DNA of 64,000 nt from an uncultured Paracoccaceae bacterium (GTDB lineage Bacteria; Pseudomonadota; Alphaproteobacteria; Rhodobacterales; Rhodobacteraceae): NCBI GenBank assembly GCA_937138255.1, contig CAKZOU010000065.1, forward strand, positions 39,372-103,371, given 5' to 3'. Below are positions 7,809-19,242 of the stretch, in pieces. Positions within the stretch are counted from its first letter, which is position 1. Each line of letters begins with the position of its first letter. Made by a program: the position numbers and the translations under genes. The notes under the pieces are model-generated. The model was given only the letters and a program-made list of their open reading frames with translations. It ran no database searches and was not told the origin of the DNA.

Positions 7809-9176
7809 ATGAACTGGGAAGACTACCTAAGCGCCAATCAGGACAGGTTTGTTGAAGAGTTGCGGGATCTTGTGCGGATCCCTTCGGTCTCGGCCAAGCC
7901 CGAGCATATGCCGGATGTCGAGGCCGCTGGTGAGTGGGTCGTTGCCCGCCTCAAGGCGGCAGGGGCCGAGAACGTCGCCATGTATCCGACCGCCGGGCAT
8001 CCGGTCGTCTACGGCGACTGGCTTCATGCGGGGGCCGATAAGCCGACCGTTCTGCTCTATGGCCATTTCGACGTGCAGCCAGCCGAGCCGTTCGAGCTTT
8101 GGGAGACGCCGCCGTTCGAAGCGGCCCTGCGCAACGACCGGATTTATGGCCGAGGGGCCTCTGACGACAAAGGCGGGATGATGACGCCGATCATCGCCGC
8201 CGAGGCGCTTTTGAAAACCACCGGCAAGCTGCCGGTGAATGTCAAGTTCTTCTTTGAAGGGCAGGAAGAGATCGGCTCGCCCACCCTCGCCCCCTTCATC
8301 AGCGCCAACAGCAAGATGCTGAAGGCCGACATGATCATCTCGGCCGATGGCGGCCAATGGAGCGAGACCGAGCCCTGCCTGCTGCTGGGCCTCAAAGGGT
8401 TGGTCGGCTGCGAGGTGACGGTCACTGGCGCCAAGTCTGATCTGCATTCAGGGATGCACGGCGGCGGCGTGGCCAATGCGTTGCACGGGCTGTCGCAGAT
8501 CATCGCCGAGTTGAAGGGGCGCGACGGGCGGATCAATGTGCCGGGCTTTTATGACGATGTGATCGACCTCACGATTGACGACCGCGAGGCCATCGCCCGC
8601 GCGCCCTTTGACGAGGCGGAATATATCGCCGATCTGGACGTGCCGGATGTCTTTGGTGAAGAAGGCTATACCACCCGCGAAAACCTTTGGGCGCGGCCGA
8701 CGCTCGAGATCAACGGGCTTTGGGGCGGCTATCAGGGCGGCGGGATCAAGACGGTTCTGCCGCGTGAGGCCAAGGCCAAGATCACCTGCCGCCTTGTCGC
8801 CAACCAGACGCCGGACAAGATCTATGGGCTCTTGAAAGCGCATATCGAAACCCTGACACCCAAGGGCTTGCGCGTTTCGGTCGAGCGGCTGCCGGGCAAT
8901 GCCGATCCGTTCCTTGTTCCCAACGGGCATAACGCCACGTCGGCGGTCAACGAGGTTCTCAAGGAAGTCTACGGGCGCGATCCCTATCTCGTTCGCACCG
9001 GCGGCTCGATTCCGGTGATGACGCTACTCCTCAAAGAGCTGGGCGTGCATGGCGCGGTCATGGCTTTCGGCCTTGAAGACGAGAACATCCACGCGCCGAA
9101 CGAGTTCTATCGCCTGTCGAGCTATCGCAAGGGCCAGATCGCCTATTGCAAGCTCTTGGAGCGCCTCGGGGCCTGA
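7809..9176 (+). CDS. M20-family metallo-dipeptidase
   Basis: A 455-residue cytosolic dinuclear zinc peptidase. Metal-binding landmarks are in order: LLYGHFDVQP (His and catalytic Asp), GRGASDDKGG (bridging Asp), FEGQEEIGSP (general-base and metal Glu) and MIISADGGQW. The lid domain follows, with DLHSGMHGGG, and the C-terminal HAPNEFY supplies the last His. This is the CNDP/dipeptidase branch of M20, larger than ArgE or DapE. It is monocistronic, and its TGA directly abuts the stop of the convergent pxpA gene. Release of dipeptide-derived glutamate or histidine would suit the neighbouring 5-oxoproline and histidine pathways, but this is inference. Confidence 0.88.
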   Translation: MNWEDYLSANQDRFVEELRDLVRIPSVSAKPEHMPDVEAAGEWVVARLKAAGAENVAMYPTAGHPVVYGDWLHAGADKPTVLLYGHFDVQPAEPFELWETPPFEAALRNDRIYGRGASDDKGGMMTPIIAAEALLKTTGKLPVNVKFFFEGQEEIGSPTLAPFISANSKMLKADMIISADGGQWSETEPCLLLGLKGLVGCEVTVTGAKSDLHSGMHGGGVANALHGLSQIIAELKGRDGRINVPGFYDDVIDLTIDDREAIARAPFDEAEYIADLDVPDVFGEEGYTTRENLWARPTLEINGLWGGYQGGGIKTVLPREAKAKITCRLVANQTPDKIYGLLKAHIETLTPKGLRVSVERLPGNADPFLVPNGHNATSAVNEVLKEVYGRDPYLVRTGGSIPVMTLLLKELGVHGAVMAFGLEDENIHAPNEFYRLSSYRKGQIAYCKLLERLGA

Positions 9177-9953
9177 TTAGAGCCTATTTCGGGTGGCAAA
9201 GCGTTCGATCGTGATGCCGCCCGCGATGAGCCTTTCGCGGATCACGCGGGCCATTTTCGCCGCGCCGGGCGTATCGCCGTGCAGGCAGATCGTGTCGATC
9301 CGCGTTGGGATATGCTTGCCGCTTTCGGTGATGATCGCATCTGCGGCGAGCATCCCGAGCATCCGCTCGGCCGCCACTTCTCCATCATGGATCACCGCGC
9401 CGGGCTTGCGCCGATCAACAAGGGTTGCGTCGTCGTTATAGGCGCGGTCGGCAAAGATCTCGCCGGCCCAGTTGCAGCCCAGATCGCGCACCACGCGCTC
9501 CATTTCGGTCGCGGCAAGGACGACGATGATGATCTCGGGATCCACCCGCAGCGCCGCGCGATAGCAGGCCTCTGCCATGGCGGCATCCTCAGACGCCATA
9601 TTGGCGAGCGCTCCGTGCAGCTTGAGGTGGCGCACCTCGGCCCCCACCAGCCGCGCCATCGCTTGGGCGGCGCCCAGTTGATAAGCGACGAGGTTGGCCA
9701 GTTCGTCGTGCGAAAGGTCGATCCGGCGGCGGCCGAAGCCTTGGGTATCGGCAAAGCCCGGATGCGCGCCGATACCGACGCCGCGCTCGGCAGCTATGCG
9801 CATGGTGCGGGCCATCACATCGGGATCGCCCGCATGAAACCCACAGGCGATATTGGCCGAGGTGACCACATCGAGGAGAGCGGCATCGTCGCCCATCTTC
9901 CAAGGGCCATAGCCCTCGCCCATGTCGGAATTCAGATCGACCCGTGTGACCAT
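9177..9953 (-). CDS. pxpA: 5-oxoprolinase subunit A (LamB/YcsF)
   Basis: A 258-residue protein of the LamB/YcsF family. It starts VDLNSDMGEGYGPW and contains SANIACGFHAGDP, GAHPGFAD, LKLHGALANM and the C-terminal ICLHGDTPGA, all family signatures. With PxpB and PxpC it forms the ATP-dependent prokaryotic 5-oxoprolinase that opens 5-oxo-L-proline (pyroglutamate) to glutamate, clearing a damage product of glutamine and glutamate. It is the last gene of pxpBCA, one base after the pxpC stop. Confidence 0.93.
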   Translation of the reverse strand: MVTRVDLNSDMGEGYGPWKMGDDAALLDVVTSANIACGFHAGDPDVMARTMRIAAERGVGIGAHPGFADTQGFGRRRIDLSHDELANLVAYQLGAAQAMARLVGAEVRHLKLHGALANMASEDAAMAEACYRAALRVDPEIIIVVLAATEMERVVRDLGCNWAGEIFADRAYNDDATLVDRRKPGAVIHDGEVAAERMLGMLAADAIITESGKHIPTRIDTICLHGDTPGAAKMARVIRERLIAGGITIERFATRNRL

Positions 9954-9954
9954 T

Positions 9955-10977
9955 TCAATAATCCTCTTCGTCTTGTCCCGAAACTACGCCGCCGATCAGC
10001 TGATACCCAAGCAAATCCGAAATCTCGCTCGGATCGCGAACCAATGGCGCGACGCGGGTTTTCGCCTCGGCTATCAGTTGCGCGGGCGTGCGGTAGAGGC
10101 GGTCGGCTTCTGCCACGCTGAGCAAAGTGAATTGCACCCGCCCGCCCAAGGGCAACTGCGCAATTCGGGGAAGATCGGCTCCGACTACTGTTCCGATGCG
10201 GGGATAGCCGCCCATTGTCTGACATTCGGAAAGAAGAACGTAGGGCACGCCATCGCCCGTCATCTGCACGTCACCGACGGCGATGAAGTCAGAGGCCAGG
10301 CCCGCCGCTTCGCCCGCCTGAAATGGCGCGCCCTCGTGCTCGAGCCTCACGCCCTGCCGGTTTGAGGCAGCGCCGCGAACAAACTCCGCCGTGAGAAAAC
10401 GCGCAAGCTCGGCTTCTTCGAAAAGCCCGGTTTGCGGGCCTGGCATCATCCGCACAGGGCCACCCGAAAAGCGGGGTTCGGGAGAGATTCGAACTGGTGG
10501 TGCGGTTGGCGTGCGGTCCTGACGCAGGATCAGGCCATCGCCCGCGGCAAGGATCCGACCGATATTACCGACAAGGTGCGCCGAGCGGCTTCCCAGAACC
10601 GGCTCGGTGGCGATGCCGCCTGCCGTCGTGAGATAGCCATATACCCCCGAAAACGCCCCGCCGATCGAAAGCCTCTGCCCGGGCAAAAGGAGGTGTGTCT
10701 GGTTCCAGCCAATCTCTTTGCCGTCGATCTTGGCTCGCATCGGGGCGCCTGTGAGGGCGATCCGCATGGGCTGTGTGACGGCAAAGTCGCCCCCCATGCC
10801 CGCCATTTCGATGGCTGCGGGGAATTGCCCCAAGTTCAGGAGCGCCGCCGCTTCTGCAAGGGCTGTGCGATCGGCCGCGCCGCCCGTGGCAAGGCCCTGC
10901 GCTGTCAGGGCTGCGCGGCCCAGATCCTGGACCGTCATCTGCGGACCGGCGCGAAGGATTTGAAGAGCAGAGGTCAT
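9955..10977 (-). CDS. pxpC: 5-oxoprolinase subunit C (KipA/carboxyltransferase-like)
   Basis: A 340-residue protein of the biotin-dependent carboxyltransferase-like (AHS2/KipA) family. The start MTSALQILRAGPQMTVQDLGR matches the typical GxxTTVQDxGR opening; PGPQTGLF, QGVRLEHEG and the TMGGYPRIGTV block near the C-terminus are also characteristic. It is translated from an ATGA overlap with the pxpB stop, so B and C are coupled, as expected for the BC sub-complex. The gene is intact and of normal length. Confidence 0.92.
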   Translation of the reverse strand: MTSALQILRAGPQMTVQDLGRAALTAQGLATGGAADRTALAEAAALLNLGQFPAAIEMAGMGGDFAVTQPMRIALTGAPMRAKIDGKEIGWNQTHLLLPGQRLSIGGAFSGVYGYLTTAGGIATEPVLGSRSAHLVGNIGRILAAGDGLILRQDRTPTAPPVRISPEPRFSGGPVRMMPGPQTGLFEEAELARFLTAEFVRGAASNRQGVRLEHEGAPFQAGEAAGLASDFIAVGDVQMTGDGVPYVLLSECQTMGGYPRIGTVVGADLPRIAQLPLGGRVQFTLLSVAEADRLYRTPAQLIAEAKTRVAPLVRDPSEISDLLGYQLIGGVVSGQDEEDY

Positions 10978-11726
10978 CGCGTTATTTCCAGCCTCGCTCC
11001 GCCCAGACCGTCGGTTCTTTCAGGAGCGAGCGCTGCGAGATCAGTCTGAGATACCGGCTCGATTCGGATCGCATCGCCAACCTCGAGGCGGAACGGGGTC
11101 GGGCTATGGGGCCAAAACGGGCGAAAGCCGGTCTGGCCGATCTGGCGCCATCCGGTCGTGCTGTCGTTGCAGAAAAGCACGAGCTGGCGGACCGCGACCA
11201 CAAGTGCGCCGGCCGGAACCTTGGGTGTAAGCTGCGACAGGCGCGGCAGGTTCCAGGTGTCGGGGAGTAGGCCGATATAGGGCTGACCGGGGGCGAAACC
11301 GATGGCAAGGACGCGCAGATCAGCTTCGACAAGTTGTCGAACTGCGGCCTCTTGGGTCAAACCGGCAAGCGCGGCAGCTTCGGCGAGTTGGGGCCCTGCG
11401 TCCGCGCCGAAAGCAACGGGCAGATGCCAGCGTCGGGCTGGCGCCGGAAGTTCAGCATTAGGGCCCAATTCAGCCAAGGCCTTTTGGGCAATGGCCTCGA
11501 TCCGGGAGCGCGGCGTTGCCTCCGGATCAAACCGGAGAAGCACAGAAGCCAGTGATGGGGCGACTTCCGTGATTTCGGAATGCTGTTGGCCGGCAAGGGC
11601 CGCCCGAAACCGTTGGGCCGCCGAAAGAGCCGACAGGTCGGGCTTGCGGGCAAAGCGCACGAGGACACCATCCTGCCCGAGTGGCAGGATCTCGTGAGTG
11701 GGTGTCTGTGCCTCTTGGCCGGCCAT
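10974..11726 (-). CDS. pxpB: 5-oxoprolinase subunit B (KipI/AHS1)
   Basis: A 250-residue allophanate-hydrolase-subunit-1/KipI family protein. Signatures include LPLGQDGVLVRFA near the N-terminus, the HLPVAFG segment, AIGFAPGQPYIGLLPD and the AGALVVAVRQLVLFCNDSTTGWRQIG block around the nucleotide site. It heads the pxpBCA operon, which is transcribed away from hutC. The 190-base divergent interval would hold both promoters. Clustering of glutamate-yielding pathways (pxp and hut) is sensible for growth on amino acids. Confidence 0.92.
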   Translation of the reverse strand: MAGQEAQTPTHEILPLGQDGVLVRFARKPDLSALSAAQRFRAALAGQQHSEITEVAPSLASVLLRFDPEATPRSRIEAIAQKALAELGPNAELPAPARRWHLPVAFGADAGPQLAEAAALAGLTQEAAVRQLVEADLRVLAIGFAPGQPYIGLLPDTWNLPRLSQLTPKVPAGALVVAVRQLVLFCNDSTTGWRQIGQTGFRPFWPHSPTPFRLEVGDAIRIEPVSQTDLAALAPERTDGLGGARLEITR

Positions 11727-11846
11727 CCGTAGAAGCCTCTGTTGGTCCGCTTCGCATAGAGCGCGGGGATCGGGGTAGGGTCAACTGCGAGGAGTGCACA
11801 GCCACATCTTCCGAAGCATGAACCTGATTGCCGCAAGCGTGGGCCC

Positions 11847-11890
11847 TGCAATATGTCTAGGAATATGTCTATAATGTCGCCATTATGTCT
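11847..11890 (+). promoter_or_regulatory. Probable hutC promoter with HutC-type half-sites
   Basis: A perfect -10 hexamer TATAAT lies at 11870-11875 with a weak -35 (TGCAAT, 11847-11852) 17 bases upstream. Over and around it are repeats of the half-site seen in the hutI operator: ATATGT, ATAATGT and ATTATGT. ATAAT and ATTAT also form inverted arms at 11871-11886. The overlap suggests that HutC represses its own gene. Confidence 0.5.
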
Positions 11891-11916
11891 GCGTTTGCTT
11901 CGCGAGGGATTGGATT

Positions 11917-12612
11917 TTGCCGCAACACACCACCTATCGCGACATCAAGGCCGACATCCTTCGCAAAATAACCAAGGGGGATTGGAGACCGGGCGCCTCG
12001 ATCCCCAACGAGATCGAGTTGGCCGCGAGCTATGGCGTCGCCCGCGCGACAGTGAACCGGGCGATGCGGGAACTGGCGGAGGAAGGCATTATCGAGCGCA
12101 AGCGCAAGGCGGGATCGAAGGTTCGGATGTCGCCCCTGCGGCGGGCCCGGTTCGATATTCCGCTCGTGCGGCGCGAGATCGAGGATCAGGGGCAAGCCTA
12201 TCGCTATGCCATGATTTCATCGGCTGTCGAAGGTGCGCCCGATTGGCTGCGGGCTCGGCTGAACCTCGATACAACGACCGAGGTATTGCACCTTGTCTGT
12301 ATGCATTTCGCGGACGGAAGCCCCTATCAATACGAGGATCGCTGGATCAATCTTGCGCTCTTGCCCGAGGCGCGCGAGGCGGATTTCTCTGCGCTTGGGC
12401 CCAATGAGTGGCTTGTCGCGGCGGTACCCTTCTCGGATGCCGAGATCAGCTTTTCCGCGGCCACAGCCGATCAGGCACTTGCCAATCACCTAAGCTGTTC
12501 GCCGGGTGATCCGCTGTTTCAGCTTGAACGCTCGACATGGTGGCAGGATCGCGCGGTGACCTATGTGCGCCTCGTATATCGCCCCGGCCACCGGATGACG
12601 ACGCGCTACTAG
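11917..12612 (+). CDS. hutC: Histidine-utilization repressor, GntR/HutC family
   Basis: A 231-residue regulator. The N-terminal winged helix (YRDIKADILRKITKGDWRPG, then IPNEIELAASYGVARATVNRAM with the recognition helix) is GntR-type, and the C-terminal UTRA domain (about 80-225) binds urocanate in this family. The start is a TTG: no ATG or GTG lies in frame before the upstream stop, and GAGGG sits 8 bases ahead of it. The gene ends overlapping the tail of hutF by 4 bases. The position beside hutF and the palindromic operator before hutI fit the assignment as the hut repressor. Confidence 0.9.
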   Translation: MPQHTTYRDIKADILRKITKGDWRPGASIPNEIELAASYGVARATVNRAMRELAEEGIIERKRKAGSKVRMSPLRRARFDIPLVRREIEDQGQAYRYAMISSAVEGAPDWLRARLNLDTTTEVLHLVCMHFADGSPYQYEDRWINLALLPEAREADFSALGPNEWLVAAVPFSDAEISFSAATADQALANHLSCSPGDPLFQLERSTWWQDRAVTYVRLVYRPGHRMTTRY

Positions 12613-13973
12613 AGCCCGTCGCGCAAGCCGGCCACGGCCATGCGATAGGCTGCGGCAATCGAGGCGCGGTTGATGTGTTCGCCGCCACGCACCAGATGCC
12701 GCCCAGCAGACCAGACATCGCCGATCATCCCCGTGCCGCCGGCAAAGGCGAAGGTATCAAGCACCGTGTCGCCGCGCAGGCCGGATAGATCGGGATGGCT
12801 CATGTCAAACGCCAACAAGTCGGCCCAGTTGCCCTCGGCAATGACGCCAGCGCCGCGTCCGGCCGCTTGGGCGCCGCCTTTGGCGGAAGCCTCGAAGATA
12901 CGGCGACCGGTTGATAGCTCGGGCGTTGCAAGTGCCGCGCGTGTATGATCGCGCAGGCGCTGGGTGGTATCGAGCTGGCGAATTTCTTCGGCCAACGAGA
13001 TGCGGATGTTGCTGTCAGAGCCTAGCGAGATCGCGCCACTGGCATTGAGCCATCGCACGCCGTCAAATATCCCGTCGCCAAGGCTTGCTTCGGTGAGGGG
13101 GCACAGACCTGCAACCGTGCCGGTGCGGGCAAGGCTTTCTGTCTCGTGCGGCTGCATCTGGGTGCAGTGTATTAGACACCAATTAGGCCCAAGATCGATA
13201 TTTCCGAGCGCCCATTCGACCGGCCGCGCGCCGCGAAAAGAAAGGACTTCGTCCACTTCGGGGATCTGTTCGGCGAGGTGCATATGCACGGGGCCGCTGC
13301 TTGCGAGGGCGGCGGTTTGAGCGAGGTGTTCAGGCGCGACCGCGCGGAGAGAATGGGGGGCCACGCCGAGGACGGTATCCGCAGGCAAGCCGCCCAGCAC
13401 CGCGCGGGCGGCTTCGTGGAGGCGAGCGAACTGGTCGGGATCATTGCCGAAGCGGCGCTGGCCGGGGCCGAGGGCGCGCTTGTCACAGCCGCCGTATTGG
13501 TAGTGAACCGGAAGGAGCGTGAGGCCGATGCCGCTTTGGCTTGCAGCGGCGGCGATCCGCTCCGACATTTCGGCGATGTTGTCATAGGGCAGCCCGTCGG
13601 CCCTGTGATGCAGATAGTGAAACTCGACACTCGCGCCATAGCCGGCCTCGAGCATCTCCATCTGCACGAAGGCGGCAATGGCTTCGACCTGATCGGGGGT
13701 GATCTGGTCGAGGAAGCGGTACATGAGCGTGCGCCATGTCCAGAAGCTATCGGAGGCATTCTGGCCGCGCCGTTCGGAGAGGCCCGCCATCGCCCGCTGG
13801 AAGGCGTGGGAATGGGAATTGGCGGGTGCGGGAACAAGGCAATCGACTGTCTGGCCCTGTGCCGGGTGATCAGGGACGACCGAAGCGATGCGTCCGTCCG
13901 GCCCGATTTCGATGGCCACATCCGTGGCCCAACCATGTGCCAAAAGAGCTTGCCGTGCCCAGAGTTTCGTCAT
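12609..13973 (-). CDS. hutF: Formimidoylglutamate deiminase
   Basis: A 454-residue amidohydrolase-superfamily enzyme converting N-formimidoyl-L-glutamate to N-formyl-L-glutamate. Seen are the metal-binding NSHSHAFQRAM, the SFWTWRTLMYRF stretch, VGVAPHS-like LGVAPHSLRAV, HMHLAEQIPEV with its two histidines, and the late SLGSDSNIRISL containing the metal Asp. It is transcribed divergently from hutIHGU across a 73-base interval. With hutG present, the pathway is the two-step HutF/HutG branch rather than the HutE-like single step. Confidence 0.93.
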   Translation of the reverse strand: MTKLWARQALLAHGWATDVAIEIGPDGRIASVVPDHPAQGQTVDCLVPAPANSHSHAFQRAMAGLSERRGQNASDSFWTWRTLMYRFLDQITPDQVEAIAAFVQMEMLEAGYGASVEFHYLHHRADGLPYDNIAEMSERIAAAASQSGIGLTLLPVHYQYGGCDKRALGPGQRRFGNDPDQFARLHEAARAVLGGLPADTVLGVAPHSLRAVAPEHLAQTAALASSGPVHMHLAEQIPEVDEVLSFRGARPVEWALGNIDLGPNWCLIHCTQMQPHETESLARTGTVAGLCPLTEASLGDGIFDGVRWLNASGAISLGSDSNIRISLAEEIRQLDTTQRLRDHTRAALATPELSTGRRIFEASAKGGAQAAGRGAGVIAEGNWADLLAFDMSHPDLSGLRGDTVLDTFAFAGGTGMIGDVWSAGRHLVRGGEHINRASIAAAYRMAVAGLRDGL

Positions 13974-13984
13974 CCCAGCCCACC

Positions 13985-14013
13985 TTGACAGATATTATGT
14001 ATGGACATAATAC
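13985..14013 (+). promoter_or_regulatory. hutI promoter overlapped by HutC-type operator
   Basis: TTGACA (13985-13990) and TAATAC (14008-14013) are separated by exactly 17 bases, a near-consensus sigma-70 promoter for hutIHGU. Filling the spacer and the -10 is a perfect palindrome with 8-base arms, TATTATGT-N4-ACATAATA (13993-14012). A repressor bound there would block polymerase, and being in the hutF/hutI interval it could control both directions. That the binder is HutC is inferred from context. Confidence 0.78.
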
Positions 14014-14046
14014 AGTATTGTTCACGCCAAACAAGAGGCGACTCCC

Positions 14047-15240
14047 GTGCTGCTGACCAATGCCACTCTTGCAACCCTGATCGGGCCGGAACGCTATGGC
14101 CTCATCGAGAATGGGGCCGTTGCGGTTGAGGGCGAGCGGATCGTCTGGGTTGGAAAGGCTGATGAGATCCCGGCGGAATACCGGGCGCAAGAGGCCCGCA
14201 ATCTTGAGGGGCGTCTCGTCACGCCCGCCTTGATCGACTGCCACACCCACATCGTCTTTGGCGGCCACCGCGCCCGCGAGTTCGAGATGCGGCTCGAGGG
14301 CGCGAGCTATGAGGCCATCGCCCGCGCCGGTGGCGGGATCGTCTCGACCGTGACGTCGACTCGTGCAGCGGATGAAAAGTCGCTTCTGACCGATGCGCTC
14401 AAGCGGGCGGACGCCCTGATCGCCGAAGGCGCGACGACCATTGAGGTTAAATCCGGCTATGGCCTTGATCAAGAGACAGAGCTGCGGATGCTGCGCGTTG
14501 CCCGCGCCATCGGGCGCAAGCGGAAGGTGCGGATCAAGACGACCTTTCTCGGCGCCCATGCCATCCCCGCCGAATACGCGGGCCGCGCGGATACCTATAT
14601 CGACGAGGTTGTGATCCCGACGATGCACGCAGCCAACGCCGAGGGCCTTGTCGATGCGGTCGACGGGTTTTGCGAGGGAATCGCCTTTTCGCCCGATCAG
14701 ATCGCTCGGGTGTTTGACGCCGCCAAGGCGATGGGCCTGCCGGTCAAGCTCCATGCCGAACAGTTGTCGTGGCTCGGTGGCACGGCGCTAGCTGCCCGAA
14801 ATGGGGCGCTGTCGGCGGACCATGTGGAATACGCCACCGCGGATGACGCCAAGGCGATGGCTGCGGCAGGCACTGTCGCAGTCCTCCTCCCCGGCGCGTT
14901 CTATACGCTCCGCGAAACCCGGATGCCGCCCGTCGCGGCCTTCCGCGAGGCGGGCGTGCCGATGGCGCTGGCGACCGACTGCAACCCCGGCTCTTCGCCC
15001 GTCACCTCGCTTCTTCTGACCATGAACATGGGCTGCACCCTCTTTCGCCTGACGCCCGAAGAGGCACTGCGCGGGGTGACGGTGAACGCCGCCCGCGCCC
15101 TTGGCCTCGACGATTGCGGCGTGATCGCCCCCGGCAAACGCGCCGACCTTGCGATCTGGGAGGTGGCCGACCCGTCCGAGCTTTCCTACCGCATCGGGTT
15201 CAACCCGATCCACGCCCGTATCTTTGGAGGCACCGAATGA
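14047..15240 (+). CDS. hutI: Imidazolonepropionase
   Basis: A 397-residue metal-dependent amidohydrolase that hydrolyses 4-imidazolone-5-propanoate to N-formimidoylglutamate. Motifs: [21 protein letters not shown] (metal His-x-His and substrate Arg), the STVTSTRAA loop, [31 protein letters not shown] and [10 protein letters not shown] with the metal Asp. The start is a GTG preceded by GAGGCGA. The stop forms an ATGA overlap with hutH. Confidence 0.95.
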   Translation: MLLTNATLATLIGPERYGLIENGAVAVEGERIVWVGKADEIPAEYRAQEARNLEGRLVTPALIDCHTHIVFGGHRAREFEMRLEGASYEAIARAGGGIVSTVTSTRAADEKSLLTDALKRADALIAEGATTIEVKSGYGLDQETELRMLRVARAIGRKRKVRIKTTFLGAHAIPAEYAGRADTYIDEVVIPTMHAANAEGLVDAVDGFCEGIAFSPDQIARVFDAAKAMGLPVKLHAEQLSWLGGTALAARNGALSADHVEYATADDAKAMAAAGTVAVLLPGAFYTLRETRMPPVAAFREAGVPMALATDCNPGSSPVTSLLLTMNMGCTLFRLTPEEALRGVTVNAARALGLDDCGVIAPGKRADLAIWEVADPSELSYRIGFNPIHARIFGGTE

Positions 15241-16766
15241 CCATCACTCTCAATCCTGGCGCGGCGACGCTCGATCTTCTGGAAAAGATCTGGCGCAGCG
15301 GCGCGGCTGTGCGGCTTGACGCCTCGGCCCGCCCCGGCATCGAGGCGGCTGCAGCGCTGGTTCGGTCGGCGGCGGAGGGGAATGCGGCGGTCTATGGGGT
15401 CAATACCGGCTTCGGCAAGCTTGCCAGCGTCAAGATCGCGGCGAAGGATACGGCGACGCTCCAGCGCAACCTGATCCTCTCGCATTGCTGCGGCGTGGGC
15501 AAACCGCTCGATCAGGCGACCACGCGACTGATGATGGCTTTGAAGCTTCTCAGCCTTGGGCGTGGCGCCTCGGGTGTCGCTTGGGAGACGGTTGCGCTCA
15601 TTGAGGGGATGCTCGCGAAAGGCGTGACGCCAGTGATCCCCGATCAGGGCTCTGTTGGCGCCTCGGGCGATCTTGCCCCGCTCGCGCATATGGCGGCGAC
15701 GATGTTGGGCGAGGGCGAGGCTGTGTTTGAAAGCGTCACCATGCCGTCTGCCGATGCCCTGAAGAAGGCGAGCCTCGCGCCGATCACCCTCGGCCCGAAA
15801 GAAGGCCTCGCGCTGATCAACGGCACGCAATTCTCAACCGCCTGCGCTTTGGTCGGGCTCTTCAACGCCTGGACGAACGCCCGCGCCTGCATCGTCACAG
15901 CCGCGCTTTCAACCGACGCGATCATGGGTTCGACCGCGCCCTTGGTGGATGCCATCCACACCCTGCGCGGCCATCGCGGCCAGATCGAGGTTGCCCGCGC
16001 GCAGACGGCGCTGATGGACGGCTCCGAAATCCGAGAAAGCCACCGCGAGGGCGATACTCGCGTGCAAGATCCCTATTGCATCCGCTGCCAGCCACAGGTT
16101 TCCGGCGCGGCAATCGACCTTCTGCGCTTTGCGGGCCAAACGCTCGAGATCGAGGCCAACGCGGTGACAGACAATCCGCTGGTTCTGGTCGACGAAGGCC
16201 TGATCGTCTCGGGTGGCAATTTCCACGCCGAGCCGGTGGCCTTTGCCGCCGACCAGATCGCCCTTGCCGTGGCCGAGATCGGCGCCATCGCCCAGCGCCG
16301 GATCGCGCTCATGGTCGATCCGACCTTGTCGTTCGATCTGCCCCCGTTTCTCACCCCCGATCCGGGCCTGAATTCCGGTCTGATGATCGCCGAGGTCACG
16401 ACCGCCGCGCTGATGAGCGAGAACAAGCATCTGGCGCACGCCTGCTCGATCGATTCGACGCCCACCTCGGCCAATCAGGAAGACCACGTCAGCATGGCCG
16501 CCCATGCCGCCCGCCGGCTCGAGCGGATGAATGCCAATCTCAATGTGATCCTCGGGGTCGAGGCCATGTGCGCCGCGCAAGGCGTCGAATTCCGCGCCCC
16601 GCTCAAGACGAGCCCGACACTTCAGACCGCGATGGCGCATATCCGCGCCGCAGTGCCGACGGTGAAGGAAGACCGCTTCCTCGCGCCGGATATCGCGGCA
16701 TCGGCCGAACTCATCGCCAGCGGCGCATTGGTCGAAGGGCTGGCCCTGCCGGAGCTTGGCGCATGA
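15237..16766 (+). CDS. hutH: Histidine ammonia-lyase
   Basis: A 509-residue lyase that deaminates histidine to urocanate, the first step of the pathway. The MIO prosthetic group forms autocatalytically from Ala142-Ser143-Gly144, seen in [15 protein letters not shown] at the canonical position. VNTGFGKLA (residues 55-63), the NGTQFSTA segment and the [14 protein letters not shown] block are also family-specific. The ATG overlaps the hutI stop (ATGA), which gives the family-standard N-terminus; longer readings upstream lie inside hutI. The stop overlaps the hutG start. Confidence 0.95.
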   Translation: MTITLNPGAATLDLLEKIWRSGAAVRLDASARPGIEAAAALVRSAAEGNAAVYGVNTGFGKLASVKIAAKDTATLQRNLILSHCCGVGKPLDQATTRLMMALKLLSLGRGASGVAWETVALIEGMLAKGVTPVIPDQGSVGASGDLAPLAHMAATMLGEGEAVFESVTMPSADALKKASLAPITLGPKEGLALINGTQFSTACALVGLFNAWTNARACIVTAALSTDAIMGSTAPLVDAIHTLRGHRGQIEVARAQTALMDGSEIRESHREGDTRVQDPYCIRCQPQVSGAAIDLLRFAGQTLEIEANAVTDNPLVLVDEGLIVSGGNFHAEPVAFAADQIALAVAEIGAIAQRRIALMVDPTLSFDLPPFLTPDPGLNSGLMIAEVTTAALMSENKHLAHACSIDSTPTSANQEDHVSMAAHAARRLERMNANLNVILGVEAMCAAQGVEFRAPLKTSPTLQTAMAHIRAAVPTVKEDRFLAPDIAASAELIASGALVEGLALPELGA

Positions 16767-17554
16767 CACCGGTCGAGGTGATCCACGGCGATGGCCCGAT
16801 CGTTCTCGGGATGCCGCATACCGGGACATGGCTGCCCGAGGATATCCGCGCACGGCTCAATGCCCGTGGGCAGGAGCTTTCCGACACGGATTGGCACATA
16901 GACAGGCTCTACAAAGGGCTTTTGCCGGGTGTGACCATCGTTCGAGCCACCTTCCATCGCTATGTGATCGACGCAAACCGCTCACCCGCAGACGAGAGCC
17001 TCTATCCCGGCCAGAACACCACCGGCCTTGTGCCGACCACCGATTTCGATGGCGCGCCGATCTGGAAAACAGAGCCTAACAAGGCCGAGATTGCCGAACG
17101 GCTCGCTGCATACCATCGGCCCTATCATGCTGCCTTGTCCGTCGAGTTGGAGCGTGTCCGCGCCAAGCATGGCGTGGCGATCCTCTACGATTGCCACTCG
17201 ATCCGCTCGCACATCCCGTTTCTCTTCGAAGGCACCCTGCCCGATTTCAATATCGGCACGGCGGGCGGGACGACCTGTGATCCCCGCATTGAAGCGGCGA
17301 CCCATCGGATCTGTCGGGCGTCAGGTCGCACGGCCGTTCTGAACGGCCGCTTCAAGGGCGGCTGGACCACACGCCACTATGGCCGCCCGCAAGAGGGCAT
17401 CCACGCGATCCAGATGGAGCTTGCGCAATCGACGCATCTGTCGAGCGAAGCCGCCCCCTATGCCTACGATCCCGCCCGCGCCGATGCGCTGCGGCCGATC
17501 CTCTCCGACATCCTTCACTCCCTGGCCGATCTGGCCCCCGACCTCAGAGGCTGA
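16763..17554 (+). CDS. hutG: N-formylglutamate deformylase
   Basis: A 263-residue N-formylglutamate amidohydrolase (FGase family) making glutamate and formate, the last step after HutF. Features are [12 protein letters not shown] with a metal His, [13 protein letters not shown], the VIDANRSP segment, [17 protein letters not shown] and [18 protein letters not shown]. The ATG is nested in the hutH stop (ATGA overlap). The start was chosen over longer frames because this is the first Met after hutH and it gives the normal length. Confidence 0.93.
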   Translation: MTPVEVIHGDGPIVLGMPHTGTWLPEDIRARLNARGQELSDTDWHIDRLYKGLLPGVTIVRATFHRYVIDANRSPADESLYPGQNTTGLVPTTDFDGAPIWKTEPNKAEIAERLAAYHRPYHAALSVELERVRAKHGVAILYDCHSIRSHIPFLFEGTLPDFNIGTAGGTTCDPRIEAATHRICRASGRTAVLNGRFKGGWTTRHYGRPQEGIHAIQMELAQSTHLSSEAAPYAYDPARADALRPILSDILHSLADLAPDLRG

Positions 17555-17555
17555 C

Positions 17556-19238
<1,683 letters not shown>

Positions 19239-19242
19239 GCCG

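Noticed and set aside
15114..15236. An extended N-terminus for hutH reaching back into hutI
   Set aside because: The internal ATG at 15237 overlaps the hutI stop and places the Ala-Ser-Gly motif at the canonical 142-144.
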